Counted from the first letter of the stretch, positions 8,691 through 19,474 are shown. The stretch is 20,663 nucleotides of DNA from Intoshia linei (GCA_001642005.1 LWCA01000679.1:1-20663); one strand, 5' to 3'. Notes: generated by a model not told the origin, from the letters alone. Numbers and translations are program-made.

Positions 8691-10970
8691 ATGAAAAAAC
8701 TTTGTATTTGTCAAATTTGTGAATGCGGGTATTGGCTAATATAATGGCACTATATTACATTTTTAGACGTCATAGGTGTCCACAACACCCTGAAACGTAC
8801 CAAAATCAAACGAGGGGAATTTGCAACATTACAGAGTACAATTCCGTGTATGACGGGAAATATGGTCCACCCAGATCTGGTTTCAAACCAATTACAAAAT
8901 TTGAATCTTCTAATCGCGCTATGGCAGACGAAACAACTCATCGGTTCATTAATAAAATTGAAATTTCATTTGTTTAGTTATGATTATGTTCCACATAAAG
9001 TCGAAAGACACCATGAAACACACAAAGAAATGTATAATCCTCCAAAAGGATTGCATAATCACGTTACTTCTTATTTAAAGGATTATACAAGTTTTTTATT
9101 AAATTTGTGTTAATTTCATTAATTTTAGAAAAGGCAATTTCACAGAATGCTCTTGTTAAACCTAAAAACAATCAAACTTTAGAACCTGGTAGATTTCAGG
9201 GACAACCGACATATACAGGTTAATATAGTATGCCATTATTTAAAAAATGTATAGATGATTACAGGAAATGGGATTTAGTAAAAACTATGTCAACCAAGAA
9301 AAACGAAAAATATGTACCTCCTAATATTCCTATCAACAATCTTACAAATTATAATTCTCATTATGTACCATTCAATAATATCGCTCAAACCAAAATGATT
9401 AAACCAACCCAAAGTTCAATGAAAATAGACGGACTGCCAATGGAATCATTGACCGGGTACAGAGAAGAGTACATCCGAAGAAGTCTTCCAGGAAAAATTT
9501 TAAAAAAGCACGTTAAATTTGAAGGGTGTAAGGAACCATTCGTTGGAATGACAAATTATGTCATGGATTATGCTCCCATTGGTATCACGGAAAAAATAAA
9601 ATCATGTAAACCAGTTGGAGAATATCATTGTAACAATGTCAAATTAGATGACAACACCACACATAAACTTGATTATAGGTTAAATTTGTCAATTTTATAT
9701 AAAATATTTTAGAAAATGGCCAATTGAAAAACGAATTCAGTGCCACAAAGTAGAAGCTTCGAATTTAAACCCTACTGGTGGGATAGATTGGACCACAACG
9801 TCAGGAAGGGATTTTGTACCGAAATCAATTAGCAAAAATCGACTAGTAAAAAATTCTAATAAAGGTACATTAGTTTCCACAAACTGTGCCAAATTTAGTG
9901 ATAGTACGTCTTACAACAATGATTATATTAAATGGGCTAATGACGAAAACAGAATTATAGCAGGTCCACACGATGTCTATGTGGTACCTACAATTCCATT
10001 TTCCAAAAATACTAGGTATCAGACTGATTTTGTACCCAAAAAAATAGAACTGACTGTGGGTTACAGTAGTAATAACAAAGCGACTGGGACGTTTAACCAA
10101 AACGAAAAATTTTCCAATTTAACGGGTTACAGAAACGATTATACTCCTCATAATTTACCTGAAAAATATATAATTCCTAAAGAAACTAGACACGACGGAA
10201 ATGTTGGAGTATTAGACGATTTAACGAATTATAAAAAAGATTTTGTTTCTAAATCAATCAATGTTAGAGAAAGCTATAAACCAAAAAATGTATATAACGA
10301 TAATTTGAGACAATTTGATGGTAGTACTACGCATAAACACGATTTTATTGCTTACAAAATAGAACCGAGGTCTCTAGGTTGTTCATTGCGAGAGAACCCT
10401 GAAGCCTTTGAATATGGTGATACTACTGCTGATATGAAAACTGTGAATCAAATAAATTTTACTCCTAAATATATTGAATCCATACAAAAAACTCAGAAAA
10501 AGGAAGATTCGAATGCTTTTACGTATCCTGGAAAATTTTCGTCTGATACTAATTATAATAATGATTATAGAAGATGGTCCAATATTGAAAAACCGGAACT
10601 TCATAAAGGTTCCGATAGAACTTACCACCCTCCTAAAGTTCCGTTTGAAGGTTCTTCTTATTATAAACAACAGTTTGTTCCACATGGTGTAGATAAAAGA
10701 ATTCTTTATGGACCTACTCAATCTCAAGTAATTAAACCAATTGGAGATTTCCAAGACGCTACAAATTATAGAAACGATTATAAACCTCATATTATTCGAA
10801 GATGTCCCACTTTAGATATTAATTGTAATTACAATTATATGCAAGGTCAAGACATGGGTGGTCATAAATATTATACTCCCAAGGAACCGACGCTAAATCA
10901 TTGCAAATGTGACCAAGTGGTTCAAGATTTGAAAAATGAAAGTAATCAATGTGTTGTACAACTGGCTTAA
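8691..10970 (+). CDS. SAXO/FAM154 stabiliser of axonemal microtubules, complete
   Basis: Six exons: 8691-8728, 8767-8943, 8978-9090, 9129-9218, 9255-9678, 9713-10970. All are GT-AG and in frame, giving 699 residues. The start is fixed by the family's N-terminal cysteine motif, here MKKLCICQICECGRHRCP, which is split by the first intron. The body is about 17 copies of the Mn-type module T-x-Y-x-x-D-Y/F followed by VP, KW or similar (for example LTNYKKDFVSKSI, LTGYRNDYTPHNLP, ATNYRNDYKPHII). The C-terminus has the family-like YNYMQGQDMGGHKYYTP. SAXO proteins bind along microtubules of centrioles, cilia and flagella and stabilise them through these modules. Human SAXO1 is shorter, with fewer modules. 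The five introns are 38, 34, 38, 36 and 34 nt, and the second donor (GTTCAT) is unusual. It lies on the same strand as the cullin, 580 bases downstream, with no functional link evident. Confidence 0.92.
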
Positions 10971-10992
10971 ATACTTTATCTGTCCATATGTT

Positions 10993-10998
10993 ATTAAA
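10993..10998 (+). promoter_or_regulatory. Candidate poly(A) signal of the SAXO gene
   Basis: ATTAAA, the common variant hexamer, starts 22 bases after the SAXO stop. No AATAAA is closer. A T-rich stretch follows at 11021-11030. Confidence 0.35.
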
Positions 10999-11491
10999 TA
11001 GATAATTATCTAAAAATCTGAATATTTTTTTAGTAAAAATTAAGATTTTTGGGTAAATAGAACTAATTTAATGATTCCTCATGATTCATGATATATTCAG
11101 AATTTATAATGTGCTCGCTTAAGAATTATATCAATCTACGCTTACCAAGTGTTGGTCTTTGAAAATTGATTTAAATTACAATTTAATTTGTATCAAGCGG
11201 CGATATCGCAGAATAGACTGTAGAGAGGCCACATCTAAAAGCATGAGGGTTTACTGTTTTAATTTAAAAAAATTTAATGATGACCAATGCGACTATTAAC
11301 TGTTGTTTTTAGACAATAAAAGTTCGATTAAACAATTGTGTTAAATTTGGTCTTTTTAAAATCTGTAAGTAAAAAATTCAAAACATAAAATTAATGTTGC
11401 TGGTTTTTGATGGAAATAGAAAATAAATTAGATTATTTACAATAAATAAATAACCGATGTTTAGAGAAACATAATGTCAGAATTTTATAAG

Positions 11492-11806
11492 AAAACTAAC
11501 TTGACTTGTGTACTTGTACAAAAATCATCCTAGCTCTGCCGAGGGCGAGTTTTTTTAATTATACGAAAAAAAATATAAATTCAAATCTTGCTTAACAATA
11601 CTACACTCACTATTATCAATCACTTAAATGAGTGGTTCCTAAATTTGAATTTCATATTATTTCTTAAATTAAGAGTCTTAATTTATAGTGAATTATTTCA
11701 ACTTAATTTTTTTCGTTACCATCTGTAAATACTTTTAAAAACAATTTTGTGATACCATCATGGGATTCCATGTATTTATTTTGTTAGATAGAATAAGTGT
11801 ATAATA
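11492..11806 (+). repeat. Interspersed repeat A, copy B (left arm)
   Basis: The most diverged of the three A copies. It keeps CCTAGCTCTGCCGAGGGC, a CACTATTATCAATCACTTAAA-like block and the AACTTAATTTTTTTCGTTA block in the same order as the copy at 1777. Confidence 0.7.
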
Positions 11807-12125
11807 GGGTGTGCACTTTTTTAAAGAAAAAAATGAATATTTACATGTGTAGGTGTATTTTTGTGTACTGATCACGAATATTCAAAAATTAATACGTTTA
11901 ATTGAAATTTTTAAAATGCATGATATCTATTATTTTAGAAATTTGAACGTAGTTTCTTAATTTTATATCATTATTATTACAGTCGATTCTCTATATTTAA
12001 AAATTTAATTTCGTTTAAAATTTAAACTTTAAATTGAACATTTTAATACATTATTTATTATAATTATAAAAAAAAATTTCAATTGACGGTAACCGAAAAT
12101 AATTACCGATATTGGAACACCCTGA

Positions 12126-12166
12126 TTTATTTAATGCAATTTTTCAATGTATTGATTGAAAAACCT
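12126..12166 (-). repeat. About 40-bp segment repeated in inverted orientation at 13563-13606
   Basis: The reverse complement of this stretch reads TTTTTCAATCAATACATTG then AAAAATTGCATTAAATAAAT. At 13563-13606 the plus strand has TTTTTCAATCAATGCATAG then AAAAAATTGCATTAAATAAAT. This is too similar for chance even in A+T-rich DNA. The second copy lies just upstream of the hAT transposase relic. Confidence 0.6.
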
Positions 12167-12177
12167 ATCTAACTACC

Positions 12178-12413
12178 GTATCCTGTTAACACACAGTAAA
12201 TTTCAATCCGAATAAGTGACGACTTCACGGTCAAAAAAGCATTTTAGTATGCATATTATTTTTTTTCGAAATATTTTATTAAAACATAAAATGTGAAATA
12301 ATTAACGGTCCGAAAATTAAAAAAAAGATTATTCTGATAGATCTTATTCCAGTTGATATAAATACAAAAGTTCAACCCGAGAAATCTACGCATTCCCGAT
12401 GAAAAATAATTTT
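12178..12413 (-). repeat. Interspersed repeat D, second copy
   Basis: Reverse complement of 3649-3944, without the 60-bp internal duplication. It keeps ATGCGTAGATTTCTC, TATATCAACTGGAATAAG and TTTTTTGACCGTGAAGTCG. Confidence 0.7.
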
Positions 12414-12540
12414 GGTAAAATTCGACTAAAATATGTTTATAAAGTGAAGATTCGGTTAATTATTGATACATAATTGGTACTTTTAAGTATTTATTAAATT
12501 AAAATTAATATCACATTGAAAATGACAAAATAGGTTTTTA

Positions 12541-12918
12541 TAATTTTATTTTTTCTGGAATTTATGCTATTTTGAACAATTTTTAGGATTGTATTGTTTT
12601 TACTTTTATTAGTAATATTATACACACATTTTGTCTAATAAATTAAAAAAATGGGATATCAATTGTTTTTAAAATTAAAATTCATAACAAACAAAAAATT
12701 AAGATAGAATAATTCACTTTAAAGTAAAAAATAATTTGATATGATGGTTTCACCTAAAACAAGTTTGGGAACCACTCCTTTAAAGGATTGATAGTAGTGA
12801 ATAGTAGGATTTTTAAGTTAGATTTTCAACATGAATTTATTTTTTGGTATAATAAGAATGTGCCCTCGGCAGAACTAGGTACTGTTTGTACGTAGTACAT
12901 AGCAGTCAACCTAGTATT
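12541..12918 (-). repeat. Interspersed repeat A, copy C (right arm)
   Basis: Close reverse-complement match of 1777-2160, including TACGTACAAACAGTACCTAG on the minus strand, the TCTGCCGAGGGCACA core and the TACAATCCTAAAAATTG inner end. It is closer to the 1777 copy than to its own partner arm at 11492. Confidence 0.8.
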
Positions 12919-13562
12919 GTATTATATACTATATAACATCGATTGTATCGTGGATACTACAATCCTATTTCTAATGTATTTTGTGTTAATTATAATATAT
13001 TATAATAATTAATAATCTTCATCAATTAATTAATCAGCTCATATTTTGTCCATTTTTAGAAATTCATTATTGTAGTTTAATTAATAATATAACCATAGTG
13101 ATATTATGATTGTAACTTTAGTAGAAAAAGTACTCACTTGTGTAACCAATAAAGTGGTCAATTTCGAGAATTTACTGTAGTTTATTTTTAATATTTATTT
13201 AGCTGTTTATGATATTAATATCATCACCAAATCACAAATTATTGCATTCTTTGATTTTGATGACAAAGATTATTTAATCCGATTAAACAAACATGAACCG
13301 TGGTATTATACTAGCAAATATCACAGATAAAAGTTTCATTCAATTGTTTTTGATATATAGGAACATTAAATAAATAATTAACACTACAGATAACCTGTTA
13401 TACATTGTAGTGTATTCAACTTTTGTAAAAAGTAGTGAGTTATTTAACATGCACTTAGTTTTACCTTAACGAAGTTATTGGATTTTTTTTAGAGTTTCAA
13501 AACTGAGTACTTTTCAGAATAAGCTTATTTTTAAAAATTATTAATTTTTCTAATCAGATTGA
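12919..13562. other. Non-coding stretch without a recognised gene
   Basis: Includes a short open stretch at about 13203-13329 with no family resemblance. Near 13410-13430 the sequence TAGTGTATTCAACTTTTGT resembles the left terminal repeat of the hAT relic downstream. Otherwise nothing can be named. Confidence 0.35.
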
Positions 13563-13615
13563 TTTTTCAATCAATGCATAGAAAAAATTGCATTAAATAA
13601 ATAATTAAATCATCA

Positions 13616-13723
13616 ATACCTGCAAATAGTGCATCAGTTGAAAGATTATCTTCTGCGGTGAGATTATTTTATTCTATTTTTAGAACTAGGATTACGCCCG
13701 AATTAATTGAAACTGAATTTTAA
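13616..13723 (+). pseudogene. hAT transposase C-terminal dimerisation fragment
   Basis: A 35-codon frame ending at a TAA translates to a recognisable hAT C-terminus: IPANSASVERLSS, then a short segment and RTRITPELIETEF. This corresponds to the family motif P-A-S-S-A-x-S-E-R-x-F-S followed by R-x-R-L-x-P-E-x-x-E. The rest of the transposase is not seen upstream, so this is a relic. A hAT-like right terminal repeat lies about 450 bases downstream at 14150-14172. Confidence 0.75.
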
Positions 13724-14149
13724 AATACCATAAAAATTTAATGTCTAACAAAAAGTAATTTATAACCAATTTTTTGTTAATAACAAATTTATTTATCATC
13801 TACTCTAATGAGTATTTTTATATTTTTTTTTCTTTGTAGTATACTTCCCGCCCTTGAGCACCACTATAACATTATGCTAGATTTGTAAAATTTCGCACAG
13901 GTGTATAGATTAATGAAACAAAAAAAATTTTCACTTGTCCCTCCAGAAAATCTGAAAATAATTCTTTACTATGAAAAATATGTCCACCCTATTGCACAAT
14001 GTACAATATACATATTCATTATGGTGAGTTACATCACAATTAAACCTTTTACGCTGTTTGTGCAATAGTAAAGATAGTAAGTATAAAATTCAGAAATTCA
14101 TATACCCAACAAAATGTTTACAATTCTGTAATTTGTTTGTGTGCCCCAA

Positions 14150-14172
14150 TAAAAAAATGTTGAGAAACACTG
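14150..14172 (-). repeat. hAT-type right terminal repeat
   Basis: Read inward from 14172 on the minus strand this is CAGTGTTTCTCAACATTTTT, the classic hAT end. A GGGGC motif (minus strand) follows, as in the element at 17905-18558. Together with the transposase fragment at 13616 it marks the 3' end of an old hAT insertion. The left end may be near 13410, but no target duplication was found. Confidence 0.6.
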
Positions 14173-14251
14173 AATCTAAAATAACTGACTTGTACAGATT
14201 CACAAGCATCAGTCAATTTGCCATTTTCAATGTAATACACAAAAGAAAATA

Positions 14252-14257
14252 TTTATT
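14252..14257 (-). promoter_or_regulatory. AATAAA overlapping the SLC4 stop codon
   Basis: On the minus strand the stop TAA (14258-14256) is part of AATAATAAATATTTT, so a poly(A) hexamer overlaps the last codon. If used, the 3' UTR would be only tens of bases long. Other hexamers lie farther on, so use of this one is uncertain. Confidence 0.3.
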
Positions 14258-17221
14258 ATTTTTTTATATTATGTTTATCAGGAAGAATACTAAAACTAAC
14301 GTGATTATCATAATTCTCTTTGGATGTATCTGAAGGAGATTTTGTATATATTTTTGGTAAACTTTCTTTACTAAAACAGACGCCATCAAAAGATTTTCTG
14401 GTTTCAACATTTCGATACTTGTTTTTCAGTAAGCATTGTTTTTCAAGGGATTTCTTTCTCAAGTTTGGAGTCATTGAAACTGAATAATCTAACTTTCTTT
14501 GTGAAATAGCTTCACTATTATGACGCTGACGTAACCTATAACCTCTTTGAGTAAATGGTGTTTCTTCAATTCTTAATGTATCGTTTGTCGTACCCAAATT
14601 GATAACATTATTGGTTGGGTCAAATGTCATTTTTTCTGGAGAAATATTAACCATTTTCCCATCATTAGTAGAAATGGTAATATTTGCATTGGGGTCCCGA
14701 GATTTACCTTTCTTGTAATCATCTTTTTTCTTTTTGTGAAATTCTGGCAATTTATCGTCCAACCATGTTAATTCATGTTGTGAAAATATAAAATCAAATA
14801 ATTTTCGAATGAAACAAATGGCAACAATCATGAGAGGAAATGCAATGGAGATTGGTTTGGTTTTTTTGATTACCCATAATAATATAAAACATAGAATTTG
14901 TAAAATTGTAAATAGATTGACACGTTTTAATGGAACATGACGCAGCCACATATAATCTGGTTGGTATTTTGGCGACATAAATATAATTAAAAATCTTTGA
15001 AGAATTTGCAAACCCATAGTACTAGAAATTCCCATAAACAAGAATACTCCAAATAAGACGGCCATTGGAACAAAATCCAAAACACGCGTGAAAAGTACTG
15101 ATAAACCGACCAAGGCAAATGCAACAATACCGGTAACTCTTTGTTCACGAATTCCGAGGAATTTTGGTTTCTCACCTGGAGCAGCAGATTTAGATTCCAC
15201 ATTGAGCGAATGAACGTGACTGATGGACAAAACGGTTGCAGCAACAAACCAAGGAAATCCAAATACTGACATGAGACCAATTTCAATAGCTATAATAAGC
15301 AAATCCAAATGATACCCGGCACCTTTTTTAAGCATATTCTCTTTTCTGTTTACTATTACACATGTAATTTGCTGATCCATAAATATAAGAATGCTGGCAA
15401 GCAAAGCAGGAATGATGGCTGCCGGGATAACCCAATACGGGTTGTCAAAAGGATTTACTACCCAGGGTCTATCTACAGTAGGCACGATTGTTGAAGGAAC
15501 GACTAATTTAGCCGTATGATAATTACAAAAATAGTCCAAAAGCACCATGCACAGTATAGAAATTGGCACAGCAAAATTTGAAATTGTGGATCTAACCATA
15601 TGTGTAAAATAACGAGTAGAATTGAATTGTTTTAGATACATGGCCATTGTAAACGTTCCAATAAATAATATTATAGAAAAAAAGAAATTGGAATCGGGAT
15701 ATTCGGTATCAACATTATGAAAATTAATTCGATCTAACAGTACCCCATGCATTGCCGAACAAAACGAGAAAAAATTTTCACTTGTTCCATTGTAATTCAA
15801 AACTGTAAACTGAGAAGCATTTGTTGGTAGAATGCTAGTAATATTACTACTCAATACAGACGTGACATTTTGTACCGTGTACTTTTTTGTTGCTTCAAAA
15901 TTACAAATAGTTTCGTTTATTGGAGCATAGCAAAAACACAAAAAATTTAAATTTGTAACATTTGGATGGTAATGTCTTAAATGTATCAGTTTACTAAAAG
16001 CTTCAACACAAAATATCACTGCAATTAGCAAAGAAAATATCTCTTCCGTAAATCGAGTTATATACCTAACCAATGAGGATAAATCAAATGCTACAATGAC
16101 AATCAAAATCAACATTATCCAAAAACCAATCCAGAACCTCATTGATAAAAAATTTAATCCATACTCACTGCAGAATTTGTAAATAATAGTTTCAAAAACT
16201 AAAACCGGTCCAGTATTATTTATTATGGTGAGAGGCTGACCGGAAAACAGATGATACAAAACTCCACAAACAGACACGCCCAATAAACATTCAATAATGC
16301 CGATATAATGAGTATCCTCCTTTAACAAACCTCCAAAAGTGATTGCTGGAGTCAGACAAGCAAAGTACATAAAGAAAATTGTGGAAATTGTTTGAACGTG
16401 AATAGCATCTTTGAAATCGCTTTTATAGAAAGGTATTTTTCTTTTAAAATCATCTCTTAAACCACCAAATATACGATGAGTGTATTTTAAAGTATTATCT
16501 TCAATTTCAACATCCGACCCCGATGAACCATCACCCAATAAATTACTTGAATAGTGTTTTCGGCCTTCTTGATCTGGAATCTTTGATGGAGGTTCAATTC
16601 TAATATTTGGATCCCATTCCCCGGGAGGCAGCACCGTACATTGGTCTAAAAATTCGTCAATTCCAACCATAATATCATTTGTATTTGTTGCCTTGTAGGC
16701 TATGTCATGGAAAACGTCATCTGATAAAAGAGTTGAGATGGCTCTACCTGTTTCATGATAGCAACGACGTCGGTCGTCTGGACCCAACAAGAGATAGAAA
16801 AACCTCGTTGGAACCGACACTTCCGTAAGATCACCCATTTGTGTACCTTTTGCTAATCTCACAAAAGCGTGCAAAGGAGTATCCAAAAAGTTTACCATCC
16901 CTACTAGAATATTGGCAGCTTCCGCGTCTTCAGGTATTTTTTTTAAAAAATGTTCATTTTTTTTGCTGTTTGAGCCATGGCTCTCACCATTTGTCATGTC
17001 AGCCAATGAAAATTTATTTCTTTGTATGCGGTTATTTTTTTTTTCATTTTTTGAATGCTTTCGCATGTCCACTATTGAACGCACAAACGGTAAATTTATT
17101 TGTGAGCTTGCTCCTTCATGTTCATACTGATGTCGGTGTTTACTTAATAATAGTGAGGCTACATTTGCTGCCATTGTTATTGATAGTGTTTTCTTTTGTA
17201 TCATTTCATTAATTAATGCAT
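14256..17221 (-). CDS. SLC4 sodium-bicarbonate transporter (NBC/NDAE type), long 3' exon
   Basis: One open exon of 2966 nt, about 987 residues. It enters after a minus-strand acceptor TTTATTTTAG at 17231-17222, whose phase needs one base from an upstream exon. The frame stays open to 17300 (ATG), but the first 26 codons read as intron. Order: end of the cytoplasmic Band 3 domain (KHRHQYE; AEAANILVGMVNFLD; VPTRFFYLLLGP), then the membrane domain with GQPLTIINNTGPVLVFE (16194-16245), a third extracellular loop with four Cys and several N-glycosylation sites (15750-15950), VRSTISNFAVP, ILIFMDQQITCVIVNRKE, WFVAATVLSISHVHSL and KFLGIREQRVTG, then a basic C-terminal tail of about 150 residues. Family role: coupled Na+ and HCO3-/CO3 2- transport across the plasma membrane for pH control. 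The motifs favour the Na+-coupled branch over Cl-/HCO3- exchangers. The first part of the cytoplasmic domain is missing, and no upstream exon was found to 20663. Confidence 0.9.
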
Positions 17222-17904
17222 CTAAAATAAATATAATATAATCCATTTTTTTAGGTTTTTTATAATTTAATTTAATGTAAATCAGATGAGTGGCCACCAA
17301 ATTTTTTGAATACAGAACCAGATAAAAAACAATAAATGTCGCATTTTCAAAATTTATAATTGTCTAATTAATATCAAAATAATAATCATTTAAACTTTTT
17401 CCAAACATTTAAGTATAAATTTTTCTAATGATTTCATATATGATTTTTTATTAAAACAAAATATTTTTTAATTATCGAAAGCCGTTACTGAATAAACTAC
17501 GTCATACCTTGTATAGTCAACCCTCTAGTAAGTGAACGTTTGGGACTCGATTATTTCAGTGTTCATGATTGCAGAAATGGTGAAAAAAAATATAGTTACC
17601 GTAAAATTAAAGGTTATTTATCAGATTTTCAAAATTTATTATAAACGATTCACAAAAACATACTCAAATGTTTATTATTGTACATCATAATCTATTATTT
17701 TTTTAGTTGACCCAAAGTAATCAGTTATTTTAGATGATATTATTGATTTTGTAGACCTAATCTGCTGCATTAAAGTCCACACAATGGATATTTTTTTGCA
17801 GTATAATTTACTTTATAATGGGTCACAGGTTTTGGATCATCAAATTAAGAAATGATTGAGTTTTCTTCATATTATCATTTTTTTCATTCATTATTGGTTT
17901 ATTT
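17222..17904. other. Probable SLC4 intron and unassigned sequence
   Basis: The stretch next to 17222 has the features of a minus-strand intron end: a T-rich run then TTTTAG. No convincing upstream SLC4 exon can be placed. A string near 17514-17540 (TAGTCAACCCTCTAGTAAG) resembles the end of pogo/Tigger-type elements, but no partner end was found. Confidence 0.35.
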
Positions 17905-18558
17905 CAGTGTTTCGCAACCGTGGGCCAGGCCCCAGTGGTGGGGCATGACGAAATGTTTGGTGGGACATTGGAAATTTGGTGGGGCCTGGGAAATATTACA
18001 AATTTATAGAATTATGAAAAGTTTAGATTAATTTATTGTGAATTCTATACAATATTCTCAGGTTTATAAGTGATTATGTGATACTTTAATCAATTAATTG
18101 TATTATTAAATTATTAGAATGACGAAAAAAATATATCTTTAATGATTGTGGGCTATTGAATTCAAATTTAACTAAATTGATGAATATATGCAAAAACTAA
18201 ATTTGCAAAATTATCCGACTTTAACTACTTTTGCTAGGATTGCTTTGTTGCCATTTCTATCCTCATTTAGCAGAATGCGGCTTTAGTGCAGTTTTAGACT
18301 TACTGACAAAAAAATAAATAGACTACAAATTTCAAAAAAGGGAGATCTACGCTTAAAGCTTACAACATTAGTACCTAATATTAATAAACTCTGTCAGAAT
18401 CGTCAGGCTCAATCGTGTCATTAATTGTAAAAAATAAATACATTATTATTGTTTTTATCATTATTTTATTATAATTCGCTCGATTTCTTTTTTTGTGGGG
18501 CCTGGTATTTTTTTAAGAGTAAAAGTGGGGCCTAGTATAAAAAAGGTTGAAAACACTG
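17905..18558. mobile_element. Non-autonomous hAT element with target duplication
   Basis: 654 bp. Ends read inward are CAGTGTTTCGCAACC (left) and CAGTGTTTTCAACCTTTTT (right), typical hAT terminal repeats. It is flanked by an 8-bp duplication with one mismatch, GTTTATTT (17897-17904) and GTTTATTC (18559-18566). Subterminal motifs of the form GTGGGGCCTGG recur near both ends in both orientations, as expected for transposase-binding sites. No transposase frame inside. Confidence 0.88.
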
Positions 18559-18566
18559 GTTTATTC

Positions 18567-19474
18567 TTTTTTTCTTTTTTTTTTAATTTTTCGTTGTTTA
18601 TTGTAGAAATGAAAAATTTACAAAATGCACGTTTTGTATAAAAATTGTATAATATCAATTAGAACTTCACATTAATTTGAAATAATCATGTTCATCGTTC
18701 ATATTCCAGAGAGTTCACGATTCATTTACTTGTTTCATAGTAAACTCTTATGTTTAAACCAAAATTATTTTTTGCTGTTCATTCTTGCAAAATTTCACTT
18801 TACAGACGGTTCAGATTATAAAGGTTTGACTGTATTATGTAATTACTACAGGTATTTACTCTTTTTTTTTCAAATTTTATTTTCTCTGGATTACTGTTAA
18901 TTACTGTGATGGTTAGGATTTACTGTTTTTATAATTAATTTCTACTCGTTGTTTGACACAAATGGTAGAATTAAATGTGAATATTTCACTTTAATGTATA
19001 TGAAATAATGACTGATCATTCTGAAACAAATTTGAAAATTGCTCATTTCCTCTACTTCGATTTTATTATTTGATTTTTTTTACCGAACATTGAAATTTCT
19101 ACCAGTATAATTAAAAAAGTCACCCTCAACAAAGCTAGTTATTACTTATATTTTTAAATATTTTGCATGTTTTTCAATTTATTAGTAAATGTAATTATAA
19201 TTTTTGATTTTAATTTGATGGTCATCATAGTTATTTATTATTTTAATGGATATGGTTAAGATAATAAAAAAATATATTCAGTTTTTGCTTTATTTTTAAA
19301 TTAATTGGAATAAAAACAAAACACAATTATATTCAATTTTGACAAATGAACGATTCAAAAGTACGTCAACACCCATCATAAATTTAAAATAATTCATAAT
19401 TAAATTTATAAATTTCATCTGATTCTTTTCAAAACAGAGAATTAAATCATAAATAACAAATTGTAATATTAAAA
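18567..19474. other. Non-coding stretch without a recognised gene
   Basis: Poly(T) and poly(A) runs and short random open frames only. One exon-like piece (18806-18851), preceded by CTTTACAG and followed by CAG-GTATTT, has no family match and no partner exon. Confidence 0.4.

Larger units (their letters stand above)
11492..12918. mobile_element. Fold-back (long-TIR) element, non-autonomous
   Basis: About 1.43 kb bounded by two inverted copies of repeat A: 11492-11806 (plus) and 12541-12918 (minus). Between them is an inverted copy of repeat D (12178-12413). Read on the minus strand the order is A, D, inverted A. The order A then D is the same as at 1777-3944, where an integrase lies between them. 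Here only about 130 bases separate A from D, so this looks like an internally deleted relative. Similarity of the left arm stops near 11806 at a GGGTGTGC string, and a GGAACACCCTG string occurs near 12116-12126. A nested insertion may lie between those points. No target duplication was established. Confidence 0.65.

Noticed and set aside
10383-10790. 135-codon minus-strand frame under the SAXO gene
   Set aside because: Antisense shadow of the SAXO last exon. Its Ile/Ser/Arg-rich translation mirrors the Asn/Tyr/Asp codons of the sense strand.
11807-12126. Possible nested element between GGGTGTGC and its partial inverse GGAACACCC
   Set aside because: Only seven bases match as an inverted repeat and no target duplication was seen. 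Mentioned only as a possibility under the fold-back element.
13203-13329. Short open stretch on the plus strand reading FDFDDKDYLIRLNKHEPW
   Set aside because: About 40 codons, no family resemblance, no start codon, and a preceding intron would need to be shorter than any other here. Open stretches of this size are expected by chance.
14987-15494. Additional frames on both strands within the SLC4 exon
   Set aside because: Shadows of the conserved transporter frame, with no independent support.
17315-17370. Minus-strand piece between an AG and a GT upstream of the SLC4 exon, with a hydrophobic reading frame
   Set aside because: Joining it to the SLC4 exon would leave out several residues expected in the cytoplasmic domain, and the resemblance is too short to trust.
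17510-17545. TAGTCAACCCTCTAGTAAG string resembling a pogo/Tigger terminal repeat
   Set aside because: No matching inverted end or TA duplication was found within the neighbouring kilobase.
18688-18900. 70-codon plus-strand frame and the exon-like piece 18806-18851 inside it
   Set aside because: Low-complexity hydrophobic translation caused by T-rich DNA, with no family similarity and no partner exon.
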